From Streptomyces noursei (GTDB lineage: Bacteria > Actinomycetota > Actinomycetes > Streptomycetales > Streptomycetaceae), in NCBI RefSeq assembly GCF_001646665.1, contig NZ_LWBU01000279.1, forward strand, positions 496,760-560,759: a DNA stretch of 64,000 bases. The letters run 5' to 3'. The notes beneath the pieces were generated by a model. The model was not told the DNA's origin and did no database searches. It was given only the letters and a program-made list of their open reading frames with translations. The translations under genes and the position numbers were made by a program. This document shows positions 47,112 through 55,351 of the stretch, piece after piece. Position 1 is the first letter of the stretch. Each line of letters begins with the position of its first letter.

Positions 47112-47722
47112 GCGGCGGCACGAGCACGGGCGTCGCGCCCGACGCGCGCCCCTCGTCCGAGGTGTCCGGCGCGCCGAACGCGGAGACGGCCGGCCGGCTG
47201 GTGGAGGAGGTCCTCGACCGGCTGGCGGACTCCGGCGACCGCGCGGCGTGCGAGGCCGCCGAGGAACTCGTACGGGTCCTCATGGAGTTCTACGGGGCCG
47301 GGCTCGCCCGCGCGGTCGAGCTGATCGGACGCCACCCCGACGCCACGGCGCGTGACACCCTCGCCGCCCTGCTCGGCGACGAACTCGTCGCGGGCCTGCT
47401 GGTCCTGCACGGGCTGCACCCGGACGACGTGTCCCGCCGCGTCGACCGCGCCCTGGACGGCCTGCCCCACCCGGTCGAGACCGTCGGCTTCGACGCCACG
47501 ACCGGCGTGCTGCGCCTGCGGCTCACCGGGTCGGCGGGCTGCGGCTGCGCCGGCACCCGGGACGGCATCGAGCAGGCCGCGCGGGACGCCCTCGCCTGCT
47601 TCGCGCCCGAGGTGACGGCGGTGGAACTCCAGGAGGCCCCCCGGGAGCCCGCCCTCCTCCAGATCGGCGCCGGCCCGCCGCGCGCCGTCGACGGCGGCCG
47701 GTCACCGGCCACCGCGCCGTGA
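47108..47722 (+). CDS. NifU-like domain protein of hydrogenase operon
   Basis: 204 residues. The N-terminal two thirds is helical (ETAGRLVEEVLDRLADSGD, LLGDELVAGLLVLHGL), and the C-terminal NifU-like part has GFDATTGVLRLRLTGSAGCGCAGTRD... spread over about 50 residues. NifU scaffolds have CxxC; here the visible pair is C-G-C, followed by a further Cys in DALACFAP. Iron-sulfur cluster supply or electron transfer for the hydrogenase is likely; mycobacterial accessory FeS proteins of this enzyme class are reported to be needed for electron transfer. ATGA and GTGA overlaps couple it on both sides. Confidence 0.75.
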   Translation: MSGGTSTGVAPDARPSSEVSGAPNAETAGRLVEEVLDRLADSGDRAACEAAEELVRVLMEFYGAGLARAVELIGRHPDATARDTLAALLGDELVAGLLVLHGLHPDDVSRRVDRALDGLPHPVETVGFDATTGVLRLRLTGSAGCGCAGTRDGIEQAARDALACFAPEVTAVELQEAPREPALLQIGAGPPRAVDGGRSPATAP

Positions 47723-48576
47723 GCGCGCCCGGAGCCGGGACGGCCCGGGAGGGCTCGCGCCGGCCGGACACGGCGGCCCGTCCGGGCGCGCCCGACGCGA
47801 GCACGGCAGCGCACCCGGGCATGCCCGGGCATGACACCGCGGCTCCCGCCGGCTCACCCGACGCGAGCACCGCGGCCCACCCGGGTATGCGCACGGTCGG
47901 CGCCGCCCACCCCGGCATGCCCGCGCTCGGGCCGGCGCGCGCGGGACGGGATCCCCGACCGCGGGGGTTGCGCCGCTTCGTGGCCCCGCCCCCTCCCCGC
48001 GAGGAGCGGTGCGAGCTGTGCGCCGTGCCTCTGGCCGGTGAGCGTCACCGGCACCTCGTCGACACCGAGAAGCGGGCGCTGGCGTGCGCCTGCGGCCCCT
48101 GCGCCCAGTTGCTGGACGGCTCCGGCGGGGTGGGGGGCCGCTTCCGCGCGGTCCCCGGCCGCTACCTGAGCGACCCCGGTCACGGCATCGACGAACAGGC
48201 CTGGGAACACCTGCGCATCCCCGTCGGCGTCGCGTTCTTCTTCCGCAACTCGGCGCTCGACCGGCTCGTCGCGCTCTATCCGAGCCCGGCCGGGGCGACC
48301 GAGAGCGAACTGGACCCGGCGTCCTGGCAGACCGTCCTGGCCGGCTCACCACTGGCGGGGCTGCTCGAACCCGACGTGGAGGCACTGCTGCTGCGGCGCC
48401 ACGAGGGCATGGTCGAGTGCTTCCTGGTGCCCGTCGACATCTGTTACGAACTGGTGGGCCGGATGCGCCTGCGGTGGCAGGGCTTCGACGGTGGCGCGGA
48501 GGCCCGCGCCGACCTGGACGCCTTCTTCGCCCACGTACGCGACCGTGCCCGTGACGTCCGAGGGAGCGGGTCGTGA
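47719..48576 (+). CDS. DUF5947 family hydrogenase-associated protein
   Basis: 285 residues. The first 75 residues are low-complexity with DASTAAHPGM repeated twice plus GAAHPGMPAL. A Cys-rich patch follows: EERCELCAVPL, a His-rich step ERHRHLVD, then LACACGPCAQLL, so it may bind zinc or an iron-sulfur cluster. The C-terminal domain is alpha/beta with VAFFFRNSALDRLVALYPSPAG. GTG start overlapping the previous stop; the next gene overlaps its stop. Its fixed position beside group 1h genes points to maturation or electron transfer, but no biochemical role is known to me. Confidence 0.75.
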   Translation: MSAPGAGTAREGSRRPDTAARPGAPDASTAAHPGMPGHDTAAPAGSPDASTAAHPGMRTVGAAHPGMPALGPARAGRDPRPRGLRRFVAPPPPREERCELCAVPLAGERHRHLVDTEKRALACACGPCAQLLDGSGGVGGRFRAVPGRYLSDPGHGIDEQAWEHLRIPVGVAFFFRNSALDRLVALYPSPAGATESELDPASWQTVLAGSPLAGLLEPDVEALLLRRHEGMVECFLVPVDICYELVGRMRLRWQGFDGGAEARADLDAFFAHVRDRARDVRGSGS

Positions 48577-49211
48577 CCGACTTCGCCTTCACCTGCACCG
48601 GGGTGCGCGCCGACCCGTACGCGGCGGGCCCCACCCTGGTGTTCCGGCTGCGCATCACCGCCTCCGACCAGGCCCGCGTGCACGCGCTTGCCCTGCGCTG
48701 CCAGATCCGCATCGAGCCCGTCCGGCGCGGCTACGGCGACGCCGAGGCCGCGCGGCTGACCGACCTGTTCGGGGAGCGGTCCCGTTGGGGCAGCACCCTC
48801 AATCCGGTGCAGTTCGCCCAGGTCCCGGTGATGGTTCCCGGCTTCACCGGTGAGGTCGAGACCGACCTGGTGGTGCCGTGCACCTACGACATGGACATCG
48901 CGTCCACCCGGTACTTCCACGCCCTGGAGGAAGGGGAGGTGCCGCTGCTGATGCTGTTCTCCGGCACCGCGTTCACCGGCGAGCGCGGCTTCCGCGTGGA
49001 ACCCGTCCCCTGGGACAAGGAGGCCGTCTTCCGCATGCCGGTGAAGACCTGGCAGGAGATGGTCGACCAGCACTTCCCGGGCTCCGGCTGGATCCGGCTG
49101 CCCAGGGACACCATGGACGCGCTGCTCGCCCACCGGTCGCGGCACGCCCTGCCCTCCTGGGAGGCGACCGTCGAGGCGCTCCTGAACGCGGCCGGGGAGA
49201 GGACCCGATGA
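48573..49211 (+). CDS. DUF6084 family hydrogenase-associated protein
   Basis: 212 residues, soluble, beta-rich (FAFTCTGVRADPYAAGPTL, FTGEVETDLVVPCTYDMDI, VPLLMLFSGTAFTGERGF). No Cys cluster, membrane segment or enzyme motif is visible. GTGA overlap with the DUF5947 gene and ATGA with the next gene. Proteins of this family seem confined to hydrogenase operons; a chaperone or assembly role is possible (inference). Confidence 0.75.
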   Translation: MTDFAFTCTGVRADPYAAGPTLVFRLRITASDQARVHALALRCQIRIEPVRRGYGDAEAARLTDLFGERSRWGSTLNPVQFAQVPVMVPGFTGEVETDLVVPCTYDMDIASTRYFHALEEGEVPLLMLFSGTAFTGERGFRVEPVPWDKEAVFRMPVKTWQEMVDQHFPGSGWIRLPRDTMDALLAHRSRHALPSWEATVEALLNAAGERTR

Positions 49212-50641
49212 CGGCCACGACGACGTTCACCCCCGAGACCGAGACCCGGCTCGCCGTCGCGCGCCAGGTGGCCGACGCCGTGCTCTTCGAGGGGTACGTG
49301 CTCTACCCGTACCGCGCGTCGGCCGCCAAGAACCGTCTGCGCTGGCAGTTCGGGGTGCTCGTGCCACCGGCCTGGACGGCGAGGGCCGAGGAGCACGACT
49401 TCCAGCACACCGAACTGCTGATGGAACCCAAACGGGGGGCCACGCTCGCCGTCGAGGTGCGCTTCCTGCACACGCAGCGGCGCACCGTGCAACGGCTGTG
49501 CCCGGACGGCACCTTGGAGACGGTGCGCGAACTGCGCCTGGACGACCAGGTGATCGTCCCGTGGGACGAGGGCCATGAACAGGCCGTCCGGCTCACCGTT
49601 CCCGTGGAGTCCCTGGCGGGCGAGGGCATCGTCGTCCCGTTCACCCGCCCCGCGGCCGAGGAGACCGAACCGGTCCCGGACTCCACCGGGCAGGTGGTGG
49701 GCCGGCTCGTGCGCCGCCGCGAGGAGGTCACCGGTGCGCTGCGGTTGTCGACGAGCGAGCTGGAAGGCCCGTACCGCACGTACCGGCTGAGCCTGGTCGT
49801 GGAGAACACCAGCGGTTGGACACCGGGCGGCGACGCGGACCGCGACGCCGCCCTGCCCCGGTCCCTGGTCGCCGCGCACGCCCTGCTGTGCCTGGACTCG
49901 GGACGGTTCCTGTCGATGACGGACCCGCCGGAGTGGGCGCGGGGAGCCACCGCCGCGTGCCGCAACCTGCACACCTGGCCGGTGCTGGCCGGGGAGCCGG
50001 GCCGGGACGACCTGGTGCTCTCCTCGCCGATCATCCTGGAGGACCACCCGGCGATCGCGCCCGAGAGCCCCGGCGCGCTGTACGACGCGACGGAGATCGA
50101 CGAGATCCTCGCGCTGCGCACCGCCGCCCTCACCGACGAGGAGAAGCGCGAGGCCCGGGGTACGGACGCGCGGGCGGCGGCCGTCATCGAGCTGGCCGAC
50201 TCCATGCCACCGGAGGTCCTGGAGCGCCTGCACGGCGCCGTACGGGGCCTGCGCGAGGTGACCGCCCCGGCCGTCCCGGCGTCCGTCGCCGTACCGTCCG
50301 ACCCCTTCCGGGAGGGCGGGGTCACGCGGCCGGACACCCCCTGGTGGGACCCGGGCGCGGACGCGTCCGTGGACCCGGCCACCGACCACGTCCACGTCGG
50401 CGGACGGCCGGTACGGGCCGGCAGCCGCGTCGTGCTGCGCCCCCGGCTGCGCCACACCGATGCCCAGGACCTGTTCCTCGACGGCCGGCTCGCCCTGGTG
50501 GAAGCGGTCCTGCACGACGTGGACGGCGGCGTGCACATCGCGGTCACCGTCGATGACGACCCGGGTGCCGACATCCGCCGTGAGCAGGGCCGTTTCCTCT
50601 ACTTCCAGCCCGACGAGCTCGACGTCCCGGAGGAGGCGTGA
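49208..50641 (+). CDS. Hydrogenase-cluster protein of unknown function
   Basis: 477 residues, probably cytoplasmic, with no signal or membrane segment. The N-terminus LFEGYVLYPYRASAAKNRLRW... is a recurrent pattern in group 1h clusters. Later parts contain LLCLDSGRFLSMTDPPEW, LSSPIILEDHPAIAPESPG, an acidic helix EIDEILALRTAALTDEEKRE, and a C-terminal beta domain VHVGGRPVRAGSRVVLRP. No motif allows an enzyme call. ATGA overlap upstream; its stop shares one base with the start of the protease gene. Likely needed for assembly or activity of this hydrogenase class, by context only. Confidence 0.72.
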   Translation: MTATTTFTPETETRLAVARQVADAVLFEGYVLYPYRASAAKNRLRWQFGVLVPPAWTARAEEHDFQHTELLMEPKRGATLAVEVRFLHTQRRTVQRLCPDGTLETVRELRLDDQVIVPWDEGHEQAVRLTVPVESLAGEGIVVPFTRPAAEETEPVPDSTGQVVGRLVRRREEVTGALRLSTSELEGPYRTYRLSLVVENTSGWTPGGDADRDAALPRSLVAAHALLCLDSGRFLSMTDPPEWARGATAACRNLHTWPVLAGEPGRDDLVLSSPIILEDHPAIAPESPGALYDATEIDEILALRTAALTDEEKREARGTDARAAAVIELADSMPPEVLERLHGAVRGLREVTAPAVPASVAVPSDPFREGGVTRPDTPWWDPGADASVDPATDHVHVGGRPVRAGSRVVLRPRLRHTDAQDLFLDGRLALVEAVLHDVDGGVHIAVTVDDDPGADIRREQGRFLYFQPDELDVPEEA

Positions 50642-51168
50642 TGGCGCCCTCACGGTCCGGCCCGCGCACACTGGTGGCCGGGGCGGGCAACATCTTCCTC
50701 GGCGACGACGGCTTCGGCGTCGAGGCGGCTCGCGTGCTGGCCCGTCAGGACCTGCCGGCCGGTGTCGAAGTCGCCGACATCGGCATCCGCGGCGTCCACC
50801 TGGCCTACCAGCTCCTCGACGGGTACGACACGCTCGTCCTCCTGGACGCCACGGCACGGGGCGGTGAGCCGGGCACGCTGTACGTGATCGACGCCGCCGG
50901 GCCGGGCTCGCGGCAGCCGGCCGAGGGCGTCCCCCTCGACGGCCACCGCATGTCCCCCGACGCCGTCCTGGCGCTGCTGGACGGCCTGTGCGCGGGTACC
51001 GGCGCGAAACCGCCGGGACGCACCCTGGTCGTGGGCTGCGAGCCCGCCACCGTCGAGGAGGGCATCGGGCTCAGCCCACCCGTGGCCGCCGCCGTGCCGG
51101 AGGCCGTGCGCCTGGTGACGGAACTGGTGACGCAGCCGCTGCGCGACGAAGCCGTCGTCCGAGACTGA
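50641..51168 (+). CDS. [NiFe]-hydrogenase maturation endopeptidase
   Basis: 175-residue HycI/HyaD-type protease that cleaves the C-terminal piece of the large subunit after Ni insertion. LVAGAGNIFLGDDGFGVEAA holds the first acidic Ni-sensing residue, LLDATARGG the second and GHRMSPDAVLALLD the His. Final part EPATVEEGIGLSPPVAAAV is typical. A GTG one codon upstream could also start it. Its target is the 23-residue tail of the large subunit encoded 3.5 kb upstream. Confidence 0.92.
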   Translation: MAPSRSGPRTLVAGAGNIFLGDDGFGVEAARVLARQDLPAGVEVADIGIRGVHLAYQLLDGYDTLVLLDATARGGEPGTLYVIDAAGPGSRQPAEGVPLDGHRMSPDAVLALLDGLCAGTGAKPPGRTLVVGCEPATVEEGIGLSPPVAAAVPEAVRLVTELVTQPLRDEAVVRD

Positions 51169-51212
51169 CCCACCCGCACGACACCCCCACACCGACCTTC
51201 ACGGAGAGCACC

Positions 51213-51332
51213 ATGAACAAGCGCCTCATCGGCGGTGCGGCCGCCGCCACCGCCGCCGCCGCCGCGCTCGCGGCCATCGTCGCGAACGTCCTGCCCGACG
51301 TCCGGCGCTACCTGCGCATCCGCCGGATGTGA
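51213..51332 (+). CDS. DUF6893-like small protein (39 aa)
   Basis: Tiny protein with an Ala-rich hydrophobic helix (GGAAAATAAAAALAAIVANV) and basic end (RRYLRIRRM). GGAG lies 9 nt before the ATG. It sits between the protease and hypA genes in the same direction. A single membrane helix is likely. Presence inside the hydrogenase cluster is consistent with a small accessory or anchor, but no role is known. Confidence 0.7.
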   Translation: MNKRLIGGAAAATAAAAALAAIVANVLPDVRRYLRIRRM

Positions 51333-51473
51333 CCCGCCGGCCCTCGCCGGTGCCGTCCCAGGGGGACCGAACGGCCTACGCAGCCGTGTGACCCCGGCGC
51401 GCCGGTCGGCGCGCCGCCGGGCCCCGGCCGTGTAATGGCGCCGGAGAACATCCCCGGGCCCGGACGGAGACCG

Positions 51474-51875
51474 ATGCACGAGATGTCCGTCGCCCTGTCC
51501 GTGGTGGACCAGGTCGAGCAGGCGGCACGGGCCCGCGGCGCGCTGGGCGTCCAGCATGTGCACCTCGACATCGGCGAGCTGGCCGGAGTGGTCTCCGATT
51601 CGCTCCGCTTCTGCTTCGGGCTCGCCTGTGCCGGGACCCTCCTGGAGGGCTCCGAACTCGTCACCCGCTCCGTCCCCGGCAGTGCGCGGTGCGCGCCGTG
51701 CGGGCGGACCTGGGACACCGGGATGCCCCCGGACATGCTCTGCCCGGACTGCCGCGCGGCCGCCACCGAACTGGTGGCGGGCCGCGAACTGCGCATCACC
51801 GAAGTGCGCTGGGCCGCGGACACCGCCGCTCCCGGCTCCCCGGCGCAACCCGCAACCATCCTCGAGGAGAGCTGA
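51474..51875 (+). CDS. hypA: Hydrogenase nickel incorporation protein HypA
   Basis: 133-residue nickel metallochaperone. The N-terminal MHEMSVA has the Ni-binding His2; the zinc site uses CAPCG and CPDC. C-terminal tail after RITEVRWA is longer than usual. Works with HypB, whose gene starts 2 bp after the stop. Confidence 0.95.
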   Translation: MHEMSVALSVVDQVEQAARARGALGVQHVHLDIGELAGVVSDSLRFCFGLACAGTLLEGSELVTRSVPGSARCAPCGRTWDTGMPPDMLCPDCRAAATELVAGRELRITEVRWAADTAAPGSPAQPATILEES

Positions 51876-51877
51876 CG

Positions 51878-52573
51878 ATGTGCCGTGTGGTCGACCTCCA
51901 GCAGGCGGTGCTCGCCAAGAACACGATGGCGGCCGGCATCCTGCGCAGTGAACTGACGGCCAGGGGCACGACCGTGGTGAACCTCCTGTCCAGCCCCGGC
52001 AGCGGCAAGACGGCCCTGCTGGAGCGGGAGCTGACGATCGCCCGGGAACGCGCCGTCCCGGCGGCCGCCCTGACGGCGGACCTCGCGACGGAGAACGACG
52101 CGGTACGCCTGAGCCGTTCCGGGGTGCCGGTCAAACAGGTGCTCACCGACGGGCTGTGCCATCTGGAGGCGGACATGCTCGCCGGGCACCTGCACAACTG
52201 GCTTCCGGAGGACACCCGTCTGCTGTTCGTGGAGAACGTGGGCAACCTCGTGTGCCCGGCGTCGTACGACCTCGGCGAGACGCTGCGCGTCGTCCTCGCC
52301 TCGGTCACCGAGGGCGAGGACAAGCCGCTGAAGTACCCCACCGCGTTCGGCCTCGCGCACCTGGTGATCGTCACCAAGGCCGACCTCGCCGGGCCGGCCG
52401 AGTTCGACGAGGCCGCCTTCCGGGCCCATGTGCAGCAGGTCAACCCCGGCGTGGAGGTCGTCCTCAGCTCCGTACGGAGCGGGCAGGGCGCGGGTCTGCT
52501 GGTCGAGCGGGCCCTGGCGGCGGCCGAGGGGGCAGAGGTGCACGCGCCGGTGATGGCACAGGCCCGGGCGTGA
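51878..52573 (+). CDS. hypB: Hydrogenase nickel incorporation GTPase HypB
   Basis: 231-residue SIMIBI-class GTPase. P-loop SSPGSGKTALL, switch region TADLATENDAVRL, FVENVGNLVCPASYDLGE with the metal-binding Cys, and base-recognition TKADL. It lacks the His-rich nickel-storage N-terminus seen in some HypB proteins. Drives transfer of Ni to the large subunit by GTP hydrolysis. Overlaps hypF by 4 nt (GTGA). Confidence 0.95.
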   Translation: MCRVVDLQQAVLAKNTMAAGILRSELTARGTTVVNLLSSPGSGKTALLERELTIARERAVPAAALTADLATENDAVRLSRSGVPVKQVLTDGLCHLEADMLAGHLHNWLPEDTRLLFVENVGNLVCPASYDLGETLRVVLASVTEGEDKPLKYPTAFGLAHLVIVTKADLAGPAEFDEAAFRAHVQQVNPGVEVVLSSVRSGQGAGLLVERALAAAEGAEVHAPVMAQARA

Positions 52574-55014
52574 ACGCGACGCCCGAGGTGGCCGCGCCAC
52601 GACAGGTGGTGGCCGCGCCGCCGGTGCGGCGCGTACGGGCCGTCGTGCGCGGGGTGGTGCAGGGGGTGGGCTTCCGGCCGTACCTGTACGGCCTGGCGTC
52701 GGAGCTGCGGCTCGCCGGCCATGTCACCAACACCGGCGAGGGTGTGGTCGTGGAGGTCGAGGGCGAGGCGGCGCTCGTCGACCGGTTCTGCGCGCGCATC
52801 GCGCCCGAGGCCCCGCCGCTGGCCGTCGTGGAGTCCGTGGACACCACCGACGTGCCGCCCACCGGCGGCAGCGGTTTCGGCATCGTCCCCTCCCGTACGT
52901 CCGGTCCCGTGCGCACGCTGGTCGCACCCGACACCGCCACCTGCGACGACTGCCTGGCCGAACTCACCGATCCCGCGGACCGCCGCCACCGCCACCCCTT
53001 CATCACCTGCACGCACTGCGGGCCGCGGTTCACCATCGTCACCGGCCTGCCGTACGACCGCGAGCACACCACGATGGCGGGGTTCCCGCTGTGCCCCGCC
53101 TGCGACCGCGAGTACCACGATCCCGCCGACCGGCGCTTCCACGCACAGCCCGTGGCGTGCCCCGCGTGCGGCCCGCGCCTGCGGCTCGTCACGGCCGCCC
53201 CGCACCCGCGGCCGGAGGGCGAGGACCCCGTCGACGGGGCGCGGGCGCTGCTCGCCGCGGGGGCGATCGTCGCCGTCAAGGGCATCGGCGGGTACCACCT
53301 GGCGTGTGACGCCACCGACGGCCGGGCGGTCGGTGAGCTGCGCCGCCGCAAGGCACGCGGGGGCAAACCCTTCGCGCTGATGGCCCGGGACGTGGCCGAC
53401 GTGGCGCACCTCGTGCACATCGGCCCCGTCGAGCGGGAGCTGCTCACCGGCCGTGTCCGCCCCGTCGTGCTGCTGCGGCGGCGCACCGGCGCCACGGACG
53501 CGCCGGGGGCCGTGGTGCCGGCCGACGCGGTCGCGCCCGGCAGTCCCGACCTCGGGGTGATGCTGCCGTACACACCGGTGCACCATCTGCTGCTCGGCCC
53601 GGGCGGACCCCGGCTGCTGGTGATGACCAGCGGCAACCTCTCCGGCGAACCCATCGTCACCGACGACGACGCGGCCCTGGAACGGCTGGCCGGTCTGGCC
53701 GACGCCTGGCTCACGCACGACCGGCCCATCCATGTGCCGTGCGACGACTCGGTGGTGCGCGTCTGCGACGGCGAGCCGCTGGTGCTGCGCCGTTCCCGGG
53801 GCTACGCCCCGCTGCCGCTCGCCCTGCCCGTACCGGTGGTTCCCTCCCTCGCGGTCGGCGGCGACGTGAAGAACGTCTTCTGCCTCGCCGAGGGCGACAA
53901 GGCGTGGCTGTCCGCCCATGTCGGGGACATGGACGACCTCGCCACCCAACGCGCGTTCAGCCGCGCGGAACGGCAGTTGGAGTCCGTCACGGGCGTACGC
54001 CCCGAGCTGCTCGTCACCGACACGCACCCCGCGTACCGCTCGGGCGCCTGGGCACGGCGGCACGCCGCGGGGCGCCCCGTGGCCCGGGTCCAGCACCATC
54101 ACGCGCACGTCGCCGCCGTCATGGCCGAACACGGCCTGGCCGAGGGCGACCGGGTGATCGGGGTGGCGTTCGACGGCACGGGCCACGGGGACGACGGGGC
54201 GGTGTGGGGCGGGGAGTTCCTGCTCGCGGGCTACGAGGGCTACCACCGGTTCGCGCACCTGGCCTACGTACCGCTGCCCGGGGGTGACGCGGCCGTCCGG
54301 CGGCCCTACCGCATGGCGCTGGCGCACCTGTGGGCGGCGGGCATCGCGCCGGACGCGAACCTGCCGTGCGCCGACGCCTGCCCTCCGGAGGTCCGGGTGG
54401 TGCTGGGACAGCAGTTGGAGCGGGGGCTGAACTGTGTGCCCACGTCCAGCATGGGGCGGCTCTTCGACGCGGTGTCTTCCCTGGCGGGCGTCTGTCACCT
54501 CGCCGAGTACGAGGCCCGGGCCGCGATCGAGCTGGAGGCCGCCGCGGTCGCCGCGGGGAGCGAGGACGAGGACCCGCGTTACGTCTTCCGTCTGACCGGG
54601 CGGGGCCCGGCCGGTGCGTCTCCGGTGACCGCCGATCCGGCGCCGTTGCTGGCGGCGGTCGTCGAGGACGTACGTCGGGGTGTGCCCGCCCCGGTCGTCG
54701 CTGCGCGGTTCCACCTGGCTGTCGCCCGGATGGTACGGACGGTCTGTGTACTGGCCCGTGAGGCGACCGGACTGGAGACAGCCGCGCTGACCGGTGGGGT
54801 CTTCTCCAACGTGCTGCTGTCGTCCGCCTGCGCACGCGGTCTGCGCGCGGACGGTTTCACCGTGCTGCGCCACCGGAGTGTCCCGCCGAACGACGGGGGG
54901 CTGGCCCTCGGTCAGCTCGTGGTGGCCGCCCGTGCCACGGCCCGCGCGGAACCGACGGCCACGGACAGGGCCACGGACAGGGCCACGGCCATGGATTCCG
55001 TGGCGCGAGAGTGA
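52570..55014 (+). CDS. hypF: Carbamoyltransferase HypF
   Basis: 814-residue enzyme that turns carbamoyl phosphate into the thiocarbamate precursor of the cyanide ligands on HypE. Domains in order: acylphosphatase (VRGVVQGVGFRPYLYGLA), two zinc fingers (CDDC/CTHCGPRFT and CPAC/CPACGPRL), YrdC-like (AIVAVKGIGGYHLACDA, RRRKARGGKPFALMARD), and Kae1-like with VQHHHAHVAAVMAEH and GVAFDGTGHGDDGAVWGGEF. The C-terminus has an ATDRATDRAT repeat from 12-bp units. GTG start overlapping hypB. Confidence 0.95.
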   Translation: MNATPEVAAPRQVVAAPPVRRVRAVVRGVVQGVGFRPYLYGLASELRLAGHVTNTGEGVVVEVEGEAALVDRFCARIAPEAPPLAVVESVDTTDVPPTGGSGFGIVPSRTSGPVRTLVAPDTATCDDCLAELTDPADRRHRHPFITCTHCGPRFTIVTGLPYDREHTTMAGFPLCPACDREYHDPADRRFHAQPVACPACGPRLRLVTAAPHPRPEGEDPVDGARALLAAGAIVAVKGIGGYHLACDATDGRAVGELRRRKARGGKPFALMARDVADVAHLVHIGPVERELLTGRVRPVVLLRRRTGATDAPGAVVPADAVAPGSPDLGVMLPYTPVHHLLLGPGGPRLLVMTSGNLSGEPIVTDDDAALERLAGLADAWLTHDRPIHVPCDDSVVRVCDGEPLVLRRSRGYAPLPLALPVPVVPSLAVGGDVKNVFCLAEGDKAWLSAHVGDMDDLATQRAFSRAERQLESVTGVRPELLVTDTHPAYRSGAWARRHAAGRPVARVQHHHAHVAAVMAEHGLAEGDRVIGVAFDGTGHGDDGAVWGGEFLLAGYEGYHRFAHLAYVPLPGGDAAVRRPYRMALAHLWAAGIAPDANLPCADACPPEVRVVLGQQLERGLNCVPTSSMGRLFDAVSSLAGVCHLAEYEARAAIELEAAAVAAGSEDEDPRYVFRLTGRGPAGASPVTADPAPLLAAVVEDVRRGVPAPVVAARFHLAVARMVRTVCVLAREATGLETAALTGGVFSNVLLSSACARGLRADGFTVLRHRSVPPNDGGLALGQLVVAARATARAEPTATDRATDRATAMDSVARE

Positions 55015-55024
55015 GGAGACACAT

Positions 55025-55351
55025 ATGTGCCTGGCGGTACCAGGGAAGGTACTGGGGGTCGAGGAACGGAACGGCACACGCATGGCCAGCGTCGACTTCG
55101 GCGGTGTGGTCAAGGAGGTGTGCCTGGAGTACCTGCCGGACCTTCAGGTCGGCGAGTACGCGATCGTCCACGTCGGTTTCGCCCTGCAACGGCTGGACGA
55201 GGAGTCGGCCCGCCGGACGCTGGAGCTGTTCGAGAACCTCGGCATGCTCCAGGAGGAGTTCGGCGACCCGTGGGAGCAGGCCGCCGCGGAGGCGGGCGGG
55301 GACGGACTCGGGCCGGACGGCGCCGCCGCGGCCGGGGAGGTGCTGCGGTGA
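55025..55351 (+). CDS. hypC: HypC/HybG/HupF family hydrogenase chaperone
   Basis: 108-residue chaperone. The invariant MCLAVPGKV start gives Cys2 that carries the Fe(CN)2CO unit with HypD and then delivers it to the large subunit. C-terminal Ala/Gly-rich tail of about 25 residues is longer than in E. coli HypC. GTGA overlap with hypD. Confidence 0.95.
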   Translation: MCLAVPGKVLGVEERNGTRMASVDFGGVVKEVCLEYLPDLQVGEYAIVHVGFALQRLDEESARRTLELFENLGMLQEEFGDPWEQAAAEAGGDGLGPDGAAAAGEVLR

